Positions 4,549 to 5,873 of a DNA stretch of 5,873 nt are shown one piece after another. How positions within the stretch are numbered: the first letter of the stretch is position 1; every line of letters begins with the position of its first letter. The position numbers and the translations under genes are program-made. The notes beneath the pieces are model-generated. The model was not told where the DNA came from. It was given only the letters and a program-made list of their open reading frames with translations, and did not search any database. The DNA lies in the NCBI GenBank assembly GCA_021776755.1, contig JAJFFI010000278.1, forward strand, positions 1 through 5,873, written 5' to 3'. The stretch comes from Alphaproteobacteria bacterium. GTDB lineage: Bacteria > Pseudomonadota > Alphaproteobacteria > JAJFFI01.

Positions 4549-5873
4549 TTATTTGGCGGCTGCCTGCCGCGGCCGTAAGAGCTCGTCGAGAGCCTTCTTG
4601 GTGAACACCCGCATCCCCAGTTCCGGGCGGTAGCCGTGGATTTCCTTCACGTCGAGGGCGCGCATGAAATCCAGGATGTCTTTCGAGATGACCTGCCCGG
4701 GAACCAAAATGGGAAAGCCCGGGGGATAGGGGATGATGAACGAGGTCGAGACCAGTTCGCGCCCCTTCTTCATTTGCTTCTCGAGCGAATCGTCCTCGAT
4801 CGGGAAATACTCGCATTTCTCCTCGTCGTACGAGAGGAAGAACGCCGCGCGCAGGTCGCCCTCCGGCGTCTTGCTGCCCTTCGGCCGGAACGCGTCATGC
4901 ATGCGCGAGAAATCCGGCAGCGGCGGCAGCTCCTCGGTCAGCGACTTGACCTTCTTCGCGAACGCCTTCTTCTCCATCGGGCTCGCGTCTTCGAGGCGCT
5001 GGTCGATTTCCTGGGCCACCTGCACCAGCACCTCGATCAGATAGGCGACCGAGGACCGCGTGGTGCCGATATTGGTCATGAACAGGACCGAATTGCGCGA
5101 GGTCTTGTTGATCTGGATGCCGTGCCGGTCCATCAGCACGTCGTTCTTGAAGGTGTCGCCGTCGTAGCCCGCGAGCCCGACCGCGAGCGTCACTCGCGTC
5201 GCGTCCAGCACGAATTCGTCCTGCGCCCAGGCTTCCCAGATATCGGTCCAGCCATGTTCGGGGTCGTAATACGACTCGGTGCCCGAGGCGCGGAACTCCT
5301 TCGGAATCATGTCCGCGACCGCCAGCACCTTGAAATATTTCTTCAGCAGCGGATGCGTCGAGATCGCCTTCCGCATCGACATCGCTGCCTCGACCTGGCG
5401 CTGCACGAACTCGAAGCCCTCGAGCTCGACCTGCCGGCGGCCGACATCGAGCGACGCGATGATCTGGTAATTCGGCGACGTCGAGGTGTGCGTCATATAG
5501 GCCTCGTGGAAAGCCTGCTCGACCTCGCCCTTGAAGTCCTGGTCATGCACATGGATCATCGAGCCCTGGCGCAGCGAGGTCAGCGTCTTGTGGGTCGACT
5601 GGGTCGCGTACGCCCGCACCCGCACCTTGTCGGGGTCGGGCATCAGGCGGGTCGAAAGCAACTTCTTCTCGCCCGCGTCCTTCATCTTCTTCCGATACTC
5701 GTCATACGCCTTGCGGTATTCGGGCGACCGGTAGCGGGCGCGCAGCATCTGGGCGTTGTGCATGGCGGTGCGCTGGCGGTAGGTCGGCCCAAAGCGCGCG
5801 AAGCCGAACCATGCCTCGTCCCACAGGAACACGAGGTCCGGCTTGATCGCCAGGCACTCTTCCATGACACGTT
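4549..5873 (-). CDS. Orn/Lys/Arg decarboxylase family protein (PLP-dependent, fold type I), 5' end outside window
   Basis: Probable cytoplasmic PLP enzyme that decarboxylates a basic amino acid or a related substrate to an amine. About 440 C-terminal residues are visible and the frame stays open to the right edge; full-length relatives are about 700-760 residues, so the N-terminal part is missing. Counting from the Met whose codon ends at 5865, WDEAW (15-19) carries the Asp expected to contact the PLP pyridine nitrogen. QSTHKTL (89-95) has the Schiff-base Lys at 93 (codon 5587-5589), matching STHK of E. coli LdcI/AdiA. THTSTSPNYQIIASLD (about 125-140) and the C-terminal IPYPPGFPILVPG are also family signatures. 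About 40 extra charged residues lie between the Asp and the Lys compared with LdcI. The gene is first of the visible cluster and stops 39 bases before the ATP-grasp gene. Family assignment is firm; the substrate (Arg, Lys, Orn or other) cannot be told. Confidence 0.9.
   Translation of the reverse strand, partial: RVMEECLAIKPDLVFLWDEAWFGFARFGPTYRQRTAMHNAQMLRARYRSPEYRKAYDEYRKKMKDAGEKKLLSTRLMPDPDKVRVRAYATQSTHKTLTSLRQGSMIHVHDQDFKGEVEQAFHEAYMTHTSTSPNYQIIASLDVGRRQVELEGFEFVQRQVEAAMSMRKAISTHPLLKKYFKVLAVADMIPKEFRASGTESYYDPEHGWTDIWEAWAQDEFVLDATRVTLAVGLAGYDGDTFKNDVLMDRHGIQINKTSRNSVLFMTNIGTTRSSVAYLIEVLVQVAQEIDQRLEDASPMEKKAFAKKVKSLTEELPPLPDFSRMHDAFRPKGSKTPEGDLRAAFFLSYDEEKCEYFPIEDDSLEKQMKKGRELVSTSFIIPYPPGFPILVPGQVISKDILDFMRALDVKEIHGYRPELGMRVFTKKALDELLRPRQAAAK

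Overview
The window is a compact, GC-rich stretch in which every convincing gene lies on the minus strand. Codon use, the GntR/FCD regulator and the style of the proteins suggest an alphaproteobacterium; this is inference, as there is no rRNA or other marker. There are no RNA genes, CRISPR arrays, transposases or other signs of mobile DNA.

In the direction of transcription (right to left) the order is: (1) the C-terminal two thirds or so of a fold-type I PLP enzyme of the Orn/Lys/Arg decarboxylase family, cut by the right edge; (2) after 39 bases, an ATP-grasp ligase/carboxylase-like protein with a Lys/Ala-rich N-terminal tail containing an AT-hook-like core; (3) after 63 bases, a C45-type Ntn-hydrolase/acyltransferase (penicillin acyltransferase-like); (4) after a 161-base gap with a good sigma70-type promoter, a ketopantoate hydroxymethyltransferase (PanB)-like protein in which two active-site acidic residues are replaced; (5) after 35 bases, a GntR-family regulator with an FCD domain. 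The last 116 bases at the left hold no gene.

Genes 1-3 look like one transcription unit. Genes 4-5 look like a second unit, or a continuation with its own internal promoter. Together they carry an amino-acid decarboxylase (makes an amine), an ATP-dependent ligase-like enzyme (could make an amide or other activated bond), an N-acyl transferase/hydrolase, and an aldol-type C1-transfer enzyme homologue, with a dedicated regulator. This is the toolkit for making or remodelling a small amine/amide metabolite. No standard pathway I know uses this exact set, so I treat it as a candidate uncharacterised pathway. The substrate of each enzyme cannot be read from the sequence.

The most interesting details are the changed metal-site residues of the PanB homologue, the AT-hook-like tail on the ATP-grasp protein, an insertion of about 40 residues between the cofactor Asp and Lys of the decarboxylase, and a near-palindromic GntR-type operator candidate at the predicted start of panB-like transcription.
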